Part shown: positions 44,136-55,474 of the stretch, piece after piece
How positions within the stretch are numbered: the stretch's first letter is position 1
How the letters are laid out: the number at the start of each line of letters is the position of its first letter
The notes under the pieces: generated by a model
Database searches by the model: none
What the model was told of the DNA's origin: nothing
The model's input: only the letters and a program-made list of their open reading frames with translations
Source of the DNA: Arion vulgaris
Lineage: Eukaryota > Mollusca > Gastropoda > Stylommatophora > Arionidae
NCBI GenBank assembly: GCA_020796225.1
Contig: CM036756.1
Coordinates: 56,884,616-56,948,615 of the forward strand
Length of the DNA stretch: 64,000 nucleotides
Direction: 5' to 3'
Program-made: the position numbers and the translations under genes

Positions 44136-44295
44136 CAAGCAATTTATCGAGACAACAGTAGTCCCGGATCTGAGATTGTATGGTTGAGCTGAGGCAAATA
44201 ATACAGTTCATTCAACCTGTATAATGTTGCTGTGACCTGATGAGAGTGATTGAAGGAAAGAATATTCAAACTCTATATGGCTCATCGAATTCAGT

Positions 44296-44549
44296 TCTTT
44301 TTCTTCTTACGTTCCATAGTGACCACTTGTTTAACCACTCTTTGTGATTTGTATGTGATCTGAGCCTAAGAATGATTGCCCAGTTCTGCGCCTACAAGTT
44401 GACCAGCATATCCGATTTCAGCGACTCTTTTTATTTACTAGGGTAGCTTCCTATATGCCCCTACCTTAGTCGCCTCTTACGATATGTCTTGTTTATCGCA
44501 GTGTTACTATTCTTTGCTTCCCTTGAAGGCCAAGGTTACACACGGGCGA
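44296..44549 (-). mobile_element. SRE family, full length with 12-bp TSD
   Basis: Perfect duplication ATCGAATTCAGT at 44284-44295 and 44550-44561 defines a 254-bp element, reading from ACACACGGGC at the right to a CTTCTTTTTC-complement tail at the left. This establishes that the family moves by retrotransposition-like insertion. Confidence 0.9.
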
Positions 44550-44649
44550 TCGAATTCAGTAACATATGGAGTAATGAAAAGTTGTTTAAAATCGACTCCA
44601 AAATAATCAAAATGCGACTGAATAATTATGTATAAGGGAGTCTACAAAT

Positions 44650-44720
44650 AAAGGATTGACTTTATTGCACCGAGTTTTCCCATATGGCTCGGCCCCTATC
44701 CGAAGAATAACAAAGTATTT
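44650..44720 (-). mobile_element. SINE-B fragment
   Basis: GGATTGACTTTATTGCACCG and ATGGCTCGGCCCCTATC match the tail-proximal 65 bp of SINE-B. Confidence 0.75.
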
Positions 44721-45009
44721 ATTAAAAATGCTCCGCAGTTTTTTTTAGACCTTAGAGCAGCGCGGTACCCGCTGGTGCCAATGCGCCCGTGTCATACATC
44801 CATGTCGCCCTATTGTACTCTGATCTGATTGTTCCCTACCCCAATCTAGCGCTCCCAGTGAACACGAACTTACGACTTAGCAATCTTGTTTTACTTTGTT
44901 ACCATTCTACTGCTTCTTAACACTACCCGTTTACATTTTCACTGAAGATAGAGATGATATTTGAACCATAGTAACATTACTATTGCTATTAGTAGTAGTA
45001 GTAGTTTTA

Positions 45010-45245
45010 AGTGGCCGAAGGATTGACTTCACTACACCGGGTTTTACCTCATATGGCTCGATCCCTCTCCGCAGAAATGGCACGCCATCTGCTGAGAATA
45101 CTGCACAAAGCACGAACTCCGTAGCTCCAGCAACAATCCTAGGGGTCTCTAGAAAAATTGCACTCGTGAACATAACGGCGCGGTCCGGATTCGAACCCAA
45201 GACCTTCGATTCACAAGGCAAAGGGCTACAGAGACCCCCAGTAGT
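45010..45245 (-). mobile_element. SINE-B, full length
   Basis: Complete body plus reversed head (B box seen as GGATTCGAACCC). Bounded by AGTAGTAGTA on both sides (44992-45005 and 45239-45248). Confidence 0.85.
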
Positions 45246-45519
45246 AGTACTGTAATCATCACATAGCGTCCGCTCCTACACAACCAGCAGTCAGATGCGC
45301 CCAAATATATAAGAAACGTTGAACAGCACTCTGCCTCAGGGTATAAAGTTTCTGTCATCCCTCCCTCCTCCGCACAATCTGGTTTTGTTAAACTTGGTGT
45401 TAACATTTCGGTATATTGCTCAACCGTTATCAATATTAAAGGCATAGATATAACACTATATTTCTTTAAATTAATGGCAAATAACATTCATGTGATTTTT
45501 ATTTCTTAGCTAATCTCAT

Positions 45520-45880
45520 CACAAGTTACCAACCAACAACACCAGAAAAGACAAGAGTCACCAACATCAGCATAAGAAAGAAAGTTGGCACAGAACCTTG
45601 CTTGATTTACATTGAGAAACAAAGAACGAAGTGGTTTGACCACTTAATAAGAATACATCCACACTCCACAGTATACAAAGTCTTCTACAACAGAATATCA
45701 GGAAAGAAGGTGAGAGGAAGACCACGAAAAAGATGGTTAGATGGCGTATCAGAGTCCTTTCAAAGAGCACAAAAATAACAATCACCCAAGCCACCAGAAC
45801 AGAGCAAGACAACAACAGACAAAACAAACACTGGGCAGCAACACGGTAACAGTGTGACGACACAAGAAAGAAGATAATCT
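45520..45880 (+). mobile_element. LINE-F 3' fragment
   Basis: The plus strand encodes Tyr-Ile-Glu-Lys-Gln-Arg-Thr-Lys-Trp-Phe-Asp-His-Leu and Arg-Gly-Arg-Pro-Arg-Lys-Arg-Trp-Leu-Asp-Gly-Val, standard for a LINE C-terminus. It ends CACACAAGAAAGAAG. A minus-strand copy of the 3' end is at 59060-59275. Confidence 0.75.
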
Positions 45881-46744
45881 CATTTCTTTTGTGTTTCTTT
45901 CTCATTAATTTGAAGTTATATCTTTGCTGCTAAACCAAATCCATTATCAGGAAGTTATTGGTTGATGGTTGTTGAACTGATGACATAGCACCCCGGGTAG
46001 ATCCATAGTGCTTAATGTCCCTCTGCAGATGTCGATGTGTATACATACCGATGATTCCAGTGGTTGACTAGTAATACACACTCCTCATTCTGCTCCTCAA
46101 ACGTCCAGTTTTGTCCGTACAACATGTGATTCCAAACTCTATAAATTGTTGTAGATTCAACATTGATTTCAGTATTGTTATCCAACAGACGATCACCGAG
46201 AAACCAGAGGATGTTTCATCCATCTATCTTCAACTACCCGACGATCAATGCTATTGGTGAAAGACTGTCTGATCTCTAAGTGTCACTAACACAAGCATGC
46301 TCATCAAAGTAATTCCAAGTACGCCCCTGAGAATGAAAGCCTCGACAGACGACCTTCAATCCTAAAGTAGCCAGTCGTCTTGGAACTTGCTTTCACAAGG
46401 ATCGACTGAGAATAGGACACAATAGTGACAACTGCAAAAGGAGTCAGAGTAAACCTTGGAAGGTAGCAGCTACCGTTATAACCTCTTTCCTCATAATGGA
46501 AGTAGTTGTCCTGAATACTCCATTTGACACTGCAGCGATCGTACCTTGCGAACTATTTACAAAACCCTTGCCTGAGCATGATGTACAGATTCATTCGTAT
46601 ATACAAAAACATTACAATTCCCCTGCGTTATATGCTATCAGCTGCTTATTTGCAAGTTTAAAATTCGTATTGTCTCAGTGTCTACATTCCCTTCCAAGAC
46701 TAATGATAACGCTGTGTCACAAGACAGATTCCAGTGAACCAAGA
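45881..46744. other. Unassigned sequence
   Basis: No gene or repeat recognised; a 120-codon frame at 46496-46858 crosses into the next LINE in the wrong frame. Confidence 0.35.
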
Positions 46745-46990
46745 GTTTTAAAACCGCTTGCGCTGGATAGGACACACTTTGAGGAAAAAAAAGAGGAATA
46801 TAACAAGAAGGGTCCTTTCCAGGAACCCACAGGGACAGCGAAAAAAAGGGAGGTCTAGAAATACACTGAGACGAGATTTGGAGGCAGACATCAATAATAT
46901 AAAGAAGAACTGGAGGAAGCTGCAGGAGACAGCTAGAGATATGAATACTTGAGTTGATTGAGGGCTTAAACCCCAATCCGGGTTAAAGAG
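46745..46990 (+). mobile_element. LINE-A-like 3' fragment
   Basis: [15 protein letters not shown] and Thr-Leu-Arg-Arg-Asp-Leu-Glu-Ala-Asp lie in one frame (46758-46952). The latter three blocks recur in many invertebrate LINEs, including flatworm ones. It ends near a (GT)n tract at 46993-47012. Confidence 0.78.
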
Positions 46991-46992
46991 GC

Positions 46993-47024
46993 AGTGTGTG
47001 TGTGTGTGTGTGAGAGAGAGAGCG
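46993..47024 (+). repeat. (GT)n/(GA)n microsatellite
   Basis: GTGTGTGTGTGTGTGTG followed by AGAGAGAGAG. Confidence 0.95.
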
Positions 47025-47239
47025 AAGACCTATGTGTTATTACATCATTTCCCACATCATATCTGTGAGGAGAAGGTAATTGTTTCAGTGTGACGACCAT
47101 GTCACTACATATATTGTACAAATTGTTTTTAGTTTTTGTAACTACATCCTTTTTTTTAAAATAGATGGGTAGTTAGCCCATCTCCCAACCTGGAGGACCA
47201 AGAGGTCACATTTAGTCTTAGCTCTCTCCTTTGTCCTGT

Positions 47240-47620
47240 CCGGCTTGGTTAACCCGTGGCCTCCGGCAAAATAAGTCCGACTACCTAGAGCGGCAAATCG
47301 AAAATTCATGTTTAATGGGGACTGGTTTTTGTATATATTCCATAGAAAACATATACAACGGAATGATGTTCAATTTTTTGCAATTTTACTCAATGCTATG
47401 CGTTCATTGTTATTTATTGATGAAAAATGTTAATAATACTGATATTCCTTAGCTTTAAACTTAATTTGTCACATAATATAACCTTAGTTTGACATGTATT
47501 GTTTTAAAAATGAATTCGTCTCGCGCGACAGTTGTGGTATTATTTCCTAGCATTTTCAGCCGAGCCCGTCAGCCCTATGTTATTGGAGGCCACGGTTAAC
47601 CCTGTCATGAACAACGTTCC
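47240..47620 (-). mobile_element. Family VII element, unexpanded copy
   Basis: Matches the reverse of 2840-2940 and 4613-4800 (AAATTCATGTTTAATGGGGA, AACATATACAACGGAATGAT, TTGTCACATAATATAACCTT). Contains one copy of the 67-bp segment. Confidence 0.8.
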
Positions 47621-48184
47621 CGACGGCATAGCACATTGAGGCGCACAAGCGTCCTCCGCCCCCACCACAAGATAATCGCTTCTTGGAGGGATGTTACTAC
47701 ATAAGCAATGAAATCGATTGTGAATATAAAATACAGAGAAAATCAACCAATTTTTCCCTTTTCGTGTTTTCATTTGTTCTTCTTGCTTGCCCTGCTTATC
47801 AGTGATATAGTTGTGGCATGTAAACTAATACACTTTCATTTGTATGTATGAGTATATTCCCTTGCATATCTCGTTTCTAAGTAGCAGCTATAACATTTTA
47901 TCTACAAACTATCGAAATTATATAGTTGCTGGCCACAACTCCACTGTATTTGTGTTTTCTGGCTGTTTGCTGTGTGCTTCATCCAGTAATATCAATGAAT
48001 GGTTGGGATAGAAAAGATCAATGTGTGATACAAACAAGATACACATTTGTTTGAAGTTTAACTGTGTAAACTCAGTACACGGCGTCACTAAATTAGTCTA
48101 TAATCTGAATTAATTTTATGTCGTATTCCTTGCGAAACACGTAAAAACAAAGTATTCACAAATATATATGAGACTGCAGTAAAA
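47621..48184. other. Unassigned sequence
   Basis: No supported gene. Confidence 0.35.
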
Positions 48185-48194
48185 CTATTTGATT

Positions 48195-48575
48195 GGCAAA
48201 ACACGTAATCACAAAGTACTGTAGTTTTACAAATTACAAAAACAATGACAAAATACATCAACGTTTCGACCAACAAGGCCTTTATCAAGCAAACGAACAA
48301 CAGGAGTGACAAATTTTAAAAAACAAATGGACGACCAAAACAAACGTTTCTAATGAAAATCTGGAAATAAAAACCAAAACTCCACTGTATTCGTAGAGTT
48401 TTTATTTCCAGATTTTCATTAGAAACGTTTGTTTTGGTCGTCCATTTGTTTTTTTAAAATTTGTCACTCCTGTTGTTCGCTTGCTTGATAAAAACAAGGT
48501 ACTGTAGTTTTTAAAAAAAAAATAACAATACAGAGCAACGCTTCGACCAAATCGCCTTTATCAAGCAAAGGATAC
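48195..48575. mobile_element. Inverted pair of Penelope-like terminal fragments
   Basis: 48195-48370 carries the terminal block (AATCACAAAGTACTGTAG, ACGTTTCGACCAACAAGG). 48395-48490 is nearly its perfect reverse complement from AAAACAAATGGACGACC to the CTTGATAA part. A third diverged copy in the original direction follows at 48495-48575. The loop is about 20 bp. Tandem and inverted partial copies are a known habit of Penelope-like elements. Confidence 0.75.
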
Positions 48576-49015
48576 AAGAGAGGTGAAAAATTGCACCTCT
48601 CGCACAACATACAACATGTAGAGTCAAACTACAAGTTCCTAACGGTTAATAAAATGAAAATATGTGATTAACACGAATAACGACATGAATGCTAATAACT
48701 AGAAGTGGAAAAAAGAAGATAAACAATACTAATCATATATAATACCAATTATATATATATATATATATATAACATATCGTATTCCTCAATGATCCATCAT
48801 TTTCCACATCACTATACACTCTATACTGTCCAATGACTATTACAAGTCAGACAAAATTAGTAACGCTGATTAAAAATGATTAGATTTCTCCAAGATTAGT
48901 TACAAGTGTGGCTATTTGATCCGTTCTAATCCTCGCTTGTTCTTCTCCAAGTTTTTTTCATATATAGCTCCTTTTGGTGAGATTTAGAATTTGTCTACTA
49001 GCTGACCAGAACAGA

Positions 49016-49017
<2 letters not shown>
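48576..49017. other. Unassigned sequence with (TA)n
   Basis: (TA)n at 48749-48770; no gene. Confidence 0.4.

Positions 49018-49058
<41 letters not shown>
49018..49058. repeat. (TA)n microsatellite
   Basis: About 20 TA units. Confidence 0.98.
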
Positions 49059-49059
<1 letters not shown>

Positions 49060-49111
49060 TTGGCATCTTTGTCTCAGGAGACAATAGGTTTTGCGTGATG
49101 TAGTTTGTTCT

Positions 49112-49360
49112 GCGTGACGTCTGTGGCTCAGTGAATAGTAGTTCGGTCTATTAACGCGACGTTCTGAGTTCGAATCTCGCTGCGGACAGTTTGGTTGCAA
49201 ATTGTTTCGCGTGGATTTTTACAAAGGACGATGGCATCACCCGTTCAGAAAGCAATGGCAAACTACTGAACGTAATAATGCCTAGAAAAATCACAAACAG
49301 CGTTAAAAAGCTGGGGTGATTCGCAAAGTCCTGTAAAGGATTGTTATTAACTTTAACTTT
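49112..49360 (+). mobile_element. SINE-A copy 3
   Basis: Head with GTGGCTCAGTGAATAGTAG and B box AGTTCGAATC; anticodon loop CTATTAA here. Perfect TSD TAGTTTGTTCT at 49101-49111 and 49361-49371. Length 249 bp, as copy 1. Confidence 0.92.
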
Positions 49361-49732
49361 TAGTTTGTTCTATGCTGAATCACATGGTCTCTTGTCGCTG
49401 TAATGTCCTATTCTGGAGTGGCAAACCTTGCAGCATTTGCTGCAGGTGAAACTGGAGACCGCAGCTGATAGATAGGATGATCTCTCTGCCCTCTTTTGCC
49501 TCCATATTCGATGGTGTTTTTCTTATTTTTTTTTTAAGCCATCCCCCACTGCCGCTCTCCATGCTTGACTATCTTTGTCCAACAGTTCCCACTTTTCTTT
49601 GTCTATGCTGCATGAAGTTAGATCACGCTTGCAGGTGTCAATGAAGCGCAGTAATGAGCGGATGTGCTGTTATATATGAGTGTACTTGTATATGTGTTTA
49701 TATGTATATAAAAGGGGGAGAGGGAGATTATA

Positions 49733-49875
49733 TTTCTCTCGTACAATTATACGTTATATAGAGCCATCAAGCCATTTCTTCTTACCGCTTTATCCTGGAC
49801 AACTGGCTCAATCTCATCTACAGAATTGAGTCTTACATATTTCGCATCACTGAGTAACGTTCGTTTCAGGACTAA
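49733..49875 (-). mobile_element. LINE-B 3' fragment
   Basis: ATTATACGTTATATAGAGCC, CTTTATCCTGGACAACTGGC and ACGTTCGTTTCAGGAC match the last 140 bp of LINE-B at 23925. Confidence 0.8.
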
Positions 49876-49877
49876 AA

Positions 49878-50045
49878 TAGAAATAAAACGTCTCGTAGTC
49901 TTTACGGACCTTACGGTATGAAGTCACGTTCTATTACATTTCTATACCCTAGTGTGCAGGAGGTAGGAGGGCTAATTCCTTTCCACACCTTTGTGTCCGA
50001 GTAGATAGGCGGACGCTTACGCAATACGCTAATCCGTCGCACTTA
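49878..50045 (-). mobile_element. SINE-E copy
   Basis: TGTGCAGGAGGTAGGAGGGC, GTGTCCGAGTAGATAGGCGG and ACGCTTACGCAATACGC match 60965-61150. Confidence 0.7.
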
Positions 50046-50061
50046 TAAGCGTTTACCAATC

Positions 50062-50369
50062 AGAAATTCACTATGGATTACTGCGTGTATACAACCTCTT
50101 TGACATCACTAATATATGTGCAAAAAAAAACTAACCAGAGAAATTGACTATGGATTACTGCGTGTATACAACCTCTTTGACATCACTAACATATGTGCAA
50201 CAAAATAACCAGAGAAATTGACTATGGATTACTGCGTGTATACAACCTCTTTGACATCACTAATATATGTGCAAAAAAACCTTAACTCAGAGAAAATTGA
50301 CTATGGATTACTGCGTGTATACAACCTCTTTGACATCACTAACATATGTGCAACAAAATAACCAGAGAG
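50062..50369 (+). repeat. 72-77-bp tandem repeat, 4 copies
   Basis: GACTATGGATTACTGCGTGT, ACAACCTCTTTGACATCACT, AAYATATGTGCAA. Units alternate AATATATG and AACATATG, suggesting a dimer. Confidence 0.93.
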
Positions 50370-50559
50370 ATAAATAAACAAAACGGACACTGATAAAATA
50401 AAGGTATGTTATTTGTCGATAGCCTATGATAAAAGTTGAGAAAATCCTCATAAAACAGGAAAGGTCCTACGTTTACAAGAAAAGACAAATACCGACGGCA
50501 AAACAAAGAACATTTGTTTGAGAAACCGTTACACAGAACATCAATAGTTGAAGAATTAA

Positions 50560-50690
50560 AAAGGACATTTATTTTCCCCCGATCTAGAAGCACTTGAGCT
50601 TTCAGCTCTTCGGTTCGGTGACATGAACATCGTAAACCTTCGGTTCGGTGCTACGAACACCATAAATCTAGAAAACCTGATAAAAAGGGT
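50560..50690 (+). repeat. Dispersed repeat, paired with 58405-58590
   Basis: GAAGCACTTGAGCTTTCAGC and ACGAACACCATAAATCTAGA match 58420-58480. An internal CTTCGGTTCGGTG duplication occurs only here. Confidence 0.65.
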
Positions 50691-50879
50691 ATAAGACGCA
50701 TTGAACACAAGATGATAAAAATGCAACTGTTCGGTGTTCTCTCTCTGCGGTCAACTGTATTATTTGTACTAATTTTGACAATATGTGTCAGTGTGTTCGG
50801 TTCCAGTGCTGTTATTGTCATTCTGCTAACTTTCTAACATGTAACTTGCTAATCTGTTTACTTGCTAACCTGCTACGAC

Positions 50880-50965
50880 CACTATAACCATCACCATCAC
50901 ATACCAAACACCATCACTACTACTACTACGACTACTTTGACAACGACGACGACGATTTCATCAAA
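50880..50965 (+). repeat. (CTA)/(GAC) trinucleotide-rich stretch
   Basis: ACTACTACTACTACGACTAC and ACGACGACGACG-like runs. Confidence 0.8.
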
Positions 50966-51079
50966 TAGTTTGTCCTCACAGAATACTTCCACTTAACAGT
51001 CCTTCGGACTTTCTCACAGGACAGATGTTCTGCCTCCGTAGTCGTCATGCTCAAACTATCAGTTACATCCATAATTCAT

Positions 51080-51175
51080 GTTCTCAGTTGGCTTCCTCCT
51101 TCCATAATGGTCTTCTCCAACCCTTCGTGTTTCTTTATATGTCCAAAATACTTCAATTTTCTCATTCTTATTTGT
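51080..51175 (-). mobile_element. LINE-D fragment
   Basis: Reverse of AAGAATGAGAAAATTGAAGT and the following block, nearly identical to 63560-63640. Confidence 0.75.
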
Positions 51176-51529
51176 AGCATTAGCCAGTTTTATTTTTTAT
51201 TTTTGAGTTCTGTCTTGGTAGATCTATTTACAACGACGACTACTGCTACTATACTACCACCCCACTGCTACTACCACTGCAAACACTGTCATCTACTACA
51301 ATTACTAACAATAACAACACACCCATCCATCACCACTATCGCTACACCATTCTGTCAGTGAAACATTAGAGCACAACTGTCGTTCATCATCAAACTATAT
51401 TATGTGGACCATCTTCTTCAGCATTAGTCCCGAATCTTATCGCTCTGACCTACTCATCCGTACTTCTTCACGAGGCAATTTTATTTTGCTTTCCTACGCC
51501 TCTCTTCCTTCACATGTAAGTTCAGATAA

Positions 51530-51795
51530 GAGCACACCCGTGTGTTGCCAGAGCTCGCTAGGGAAGCAAAGAATAGTAACACTGCAACCTACAACGCATG
51601 TCGTAAGAGGCGACAGAGGTAGGCGCCTAGGGAAGCTAATCTAGTAAATAAAAAGCGACGCCGAAATCGGATGTGCTGGCATACTTGAGGCGCAGAGCTG
51701 GCACAAAGTACGATCGCTCTTAGGCTCAGATCACATACAAATCACAAAGAGTGGTTAACAAGTGGTCGATATGAAGCGGTTCGAGGAAGAAGATA
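51530..51795 (+). mobile_element. SRE family copy
   Basis: CACCCGTGTGTTGCCAGAGC, GTCGTAAGAGGCGACAGAGG and a GAGGAAGAAG tail. Possible 8-bp TSD AGATAAGA on both sides. Confidence 0.87.
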
Positions 51796-52340
51796 AGAAT
51801 ATATCTAGTTATAAAAACAGTTCGGTTGTTTCCTGAGTGTGTTTCCAATCCATTACCGTTTTCTCTCCTTAACTTCCAGTTGTAGTTTCTTTCTTGTTCT
51901 CTTCTCCAATTCCATATTTGTTATCATTTCTAGCAATCTGATAAGAGATATGCATAGGAGACATGTTTTCTGTCACAATATGCCAGATAAATGATGATTG
52001 TAACCCGCTTATGGTGTTTATAATGAGCTTCATTTGTGCGCTGGTATCCCCAAACCCCCCTATATAAATCTATATATATACGTATGTGAATATCTTGACA
52101 ATATACCACTGTGATCTATTTCCTCCCAATATAGCTATTACTCTCGTATAAGAATGAGAGGAATATAAGAAGAGGTAGAGAAGAGGGGGTGGAGGTAATA
52201 GAGACACAACAAAGAAATTGTATAATTTGATCATTGAAGGTTTTTTAAAATAGATATTCACACAACAATTGTGATTGCTGATGTTCGCCTCTCTTTTCTC
52301 ATCGCCGTAATCATCTCTGTCACTCACCCCTCCTTGTTAT
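51796..52340. other. Unassigned sequence
   Basis: No gene recognised. Confidence 0.35.
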
Positions 52341-52344
52341 CTCG

Positions 52345-52590
52345 CATCGCCTGTACGTTGCCGGGGCTCAAGGGAGCAAAGAATTGTAACACTGCCACCT
52401 ACAAAGCATGCCGTAAGAGGCAACTGGGGTAGGGGCCTATGGAAGCTACATTAGTAAATGAAAAGCATTGCAGAAATGGGACAATGTAGGCGCATAAATG
52501 GCACAATGTACAATCGCTCTTAGGCTCCGATCACATATAAATCACAAAGAGTTGTTAACAAGTAGTCGATATGGAGCGTTCAAAGAGAAG
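52345..52590 (+). mobile_element. SRE family copy
   Basis: CGCCTGTACGTTGCCGGGGC, CCGTAAGAGGCAACTGGGG core and the AAATCACAAAGAG block; the tail is AAAGAGAAG. Confidence 0.85.
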
Positions 52591-52824
52591 TATCTCTCAT
52601 TACTCCATTTCCCACCATCTTTCTTCTCTTTGTTCATTTTCTGTCCATATCGCCCAATTTTTCTATTTAGCGACTCTATTTATTTACTCTCTCCGTCTCG
52701 TTTCTAGTTCTCTCTAAACCTTCATCTACATCTCTCCTCACTCTCTCTCTCTCATCTATCTACATCCACCAAAAAAAAAAACCACCAAAATCTGTTCATT
52801 TCTCCCTCCATCAACCCTGTTTTC

Positions 52825-53307
52825 TCTTTCTTACCTAACTAACCGAGATTTATCTTACTTTTCGTTCTCTTTCTTACCTAACTAACCGAGATTTATCTTA
52901 CTTTTCGTTCTCTTTCTTACTAACTAACAGAGATCTTATCTTACTTTTCGTTCTCTTTCTTACCTAACTAACCGAGATCTATCTTACTTTTCGTTCTCTT
53001 TCTTACCTAACTAACCGAGATCTATCTTACTTTTCGTTCTCTTTCTTACCTAACTAACCGAGATTTATCTTACTTTTCGTTCTCTTTCTTACCTAACTAA
53101 CCGAGATTTATCTTACTTTTCGTTCTCTTTCTTACCTAACTAACCGAGATTTATCTTACTTTTCGTTCTCTTTCTTACCTAACTAACCGAGATTTATCTT
53201 ACTTTTCGTTCTCTTTCTTACCTAACTAACCGAGATCTATCTTACTTTTCGTTCTCTTTCTTACCTAACTAACCGAGATCTATCTTACTTTTCGTTCTCT
53301 TTCTTAT
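52825..53307 (+). repeat. 43-bp tandem repeat, about 11 copies
   Basis: TTACCTAACTAACCGAGATT plus TATCTTACTTTTCGTTCTCTTTC. GAGATTTATC and GAGATCTATC variants occur in runs. Confidence 0.96.
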
Positions 53308-53519
53308 CCCTCGATCTCTACTCCTCTTCCGTTCATTTGTTTAAATCCCCCTCTATGAGACTTCCTGCATATCTCTGTCTTTTCTCCGCTCTTGCCTCTC
53401 ATTTTTCCCCACTCTGTTTCTTCTCTTTCCAGCCCGACTTTCTATTATCAATCAATCATACACGATGAAGATAAATTACCTTAACCACTAATCCACCTAT
53501 TCATGTGTCTTAAAAAGGG

Positions 53520-53745
53520 GTCTAAATGGATTGACTTCATTGCACGAGGTTTCCTTATATGATATCCGCCCCTGTCGGCAGAAATTGTATGTCATCTGCC
53601 GAGAGTGTTGAACAAAGCATGAACTCCGTAGCTCCAGCAACAATCCTTGGACCTCATGAAAAAACTGGATATGTGATCGGTCCGGCTTCTAGCCCACAAT
53701 CTTTAGAACGACATGCAAACGTATTAATCACTTCGAAATAGAGAC
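53520..53745 (-). mobile_element. SINE-B copy
   Basis: GGATTGACTTCATTGCACGA, ATCTGCCGAGAGTGTTGAAC and AACTCCGTAGCTCCAGCAAC. The tRNA-like head at the right is diverged. Confidence 0.8.
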
Positions 53746-53779
53746 TCAAAATAAAAAACAATAAAAAGTTATAAAAAAA

Positions 53780-53947
53780 ATAGTTTGTTCCTTTCGTGCC
53801 AAAGGCGGCACATAGGGCAGAGGTTTTAGATCTCCATGTGATACGGTTCTTTGCTAGCAGTTGCAGATCTTGTATGGTTTTACATCCCAATAGTCTACTT
53901 TCTTGTTGGATGGTTCTTCGAAGAGTGGTCTTTGGTCTTATGAACAT
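53780..53947 (-). mobile_element. LINE-I C-terminal fragment
   Basis: The minus frame (53947-53780) encodes Arg-Pro-Lys-Thr-Thr-Leu-Arg-Arg-Thr-Ile and, later, Ile-Thr-Trp-Arg-Ser-Lys-Thr-Ser-Ala-Leu-Cys. It abuts a LINE-B fragment head to head. Confidence 0.7.
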
Positions 53948-54300
53948 AAAATGGGACGAATTCAGGAGAAGTGATGAAATCAGACAAATGTCTGGTCAAT
54001 CACTAGTGGCAACTGTTATAAGAGAGAGAAGATGGGGATATGTTGGTCTTACATTGAGAAGACGACATTAAAGAATACGAAAGCAGGCATTGAAGTGGGA
54101 AGCAAAGGGTTCGAGAAAGTGAGGACGCCCTAGGGAGACCCTGAAACGAACTTTGCTGAGAGAGGCAAGAAATATCGGACTCAATTCCATGGAAGCAGTT
54201 GAGCGAAATGCCCAGGACAGAGTGGTATGGAGAAATTACTTGCCCTATGTAACGTATAAAGATACGAAAGTGATTATTATTACATTATTATTATTATTAT
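53948..54300 (+). mobile_element. LINE-B 3' end
   Basis: Trp-Asp-Glu-Phe-Arg-Arg-Ser-Asp-Glu-Ile through Arg-Arg-Trp-Gly-Tyr-Val-Gly-Leu, then stops and frame changes. It ends CCTATGTAACGTATAAAG and an (ATT)n tail. Confidence 0.85.
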
Positions 54301-54779
54301 GTGTCTAAGCCCCCAACGCCCTCCCAACAATTAAAGACAGCATTGAGATACAAATAAACTTCACAGACAAAGAGTGATCGAAGAGCAGTATGATTCATTG
54401 ACCATCTTTCCTTAAGATCTTCAATAACGGTTTGCATCCTACAGTAATACCTCTTCTATCGATTTTATCTCCGTCAATCATACAGGAACAAAATCAATTA
54501 CCCTAACCACAAAATTTACAGATTGAAAACACAACAAGATAATTTGGTTTCCACTAAAATAAAACAAAACCCGCACACACAAAAACAAACCAATTCGTTT
54601 CTCAGACGAACATTGATAGACAAGCAATAACATTTTTTTTTAAAAGTAGTCATCTCGTTGTTTTCTAAGCTTGCTTGTTAACAGTTATGTGGCTGTAATC
54701 GTTATACGTTATAAACTTATCGATTACATGGTGATCGTTAAGGTAAATCAGAAAATACGTACACAATATCAACTCAATG
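54301..54779. other. Unassigned sequence
   Basis: No gene recognised. Confidence 0.35.
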
Positions 54780-54794
54780 TTACAAAAGATTCCT

Positions 54795-54900
54795 ACGCGT
54801 ACAACGGACAGAGAAGAGATCTTTCTTTCTCTTCTCGAATTCTGTTTGCCTCACAGCTTCAAGTCAAGAAGAGAACACATTGATCTATCCAGACAGAACT
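54795..54900 (+). repeat. Dispersed repeat R copy
   Basis: ACGGACAGAGAAGAGAT and GATCTATCCAGACAGAACTT match 12750-12800. Confidence 0.55.
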
Positions 54901-55011
54901 TGTTTGTTTGTTTTCTATACCCCAGGAATTATGGGATTATTTCGCCCTTTTCCCTGTGTTTAACAGGGTGGGGGGTGGTGATACCTGACGTTCTTTAAGA
55001 CCCAGGAACCT

Positions 55012-55355
55012 CCAACATTTGAAAATAGATGTCTGCGAAAAACAACTAACATAAAATGGAACGAATTCAGGAAACGTGATGAAAGCAGAGCAATGTCTGG
55101 TCAACCACTAGTAACAACTGTTATGAGAAGATAGAGATATGTTGGATACACATTGAGAAGAAATGATCAACGAATATTAAAGCAGGCATTGACGTGGGAT
55201 GCAAAGCCTGAAATAAACTTTTCTGAGAGAGGCAAGAAATATCGGTCTCAGTTTCATGGAGGAGATTGAGCGAGTTGTCCAGGATAGAGCGGCATGGAGA
55301 CATTACTTGCAGGCCATATGTAACGTATAACAGTATGAGAGGAATTAGTATTATT
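55012..55355 (+). mobile_element. LINE-B 3' end with internal deletion
   Basis: Starts GAAAATAGATGTCTGCGAAA. The segment between GCAAAGC and CTGAAATAAACTTTTC has lost the basic block. It ends CATATGTAACGTATAACAGT. Confidence 0.83.
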
Positions 55356-55424
55356 AACCTCCAACAACTCTAGACGTGAAGTGATATGCTTAGTGTTACG
55401 GAGACTCCTACACAGGCAGTCTCC

Positions 55425-55470
55425 AGAAAGATTTCAAAATCAAAGAAAACTGGCTGATGTTACAAATAAG
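55425..55470 (+). repeat. Dispersed repeat R fragment
   Basis: AAATCAAAGAAAACTGGCTG as at 12800-12830. Confidence 0.5.
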
Positions 55471-55474
55471 AGTG

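Noticed and set aside
46496..46858. 120-codon gene
   Set aside because: Its second half overlaps a LINE fragment in the wrong frame; the first half has no support.
257..53307. CRISPR arrays
   Set aside because: The arrays are direct tandem repeats without unique spacers, in a eukaryotic context.
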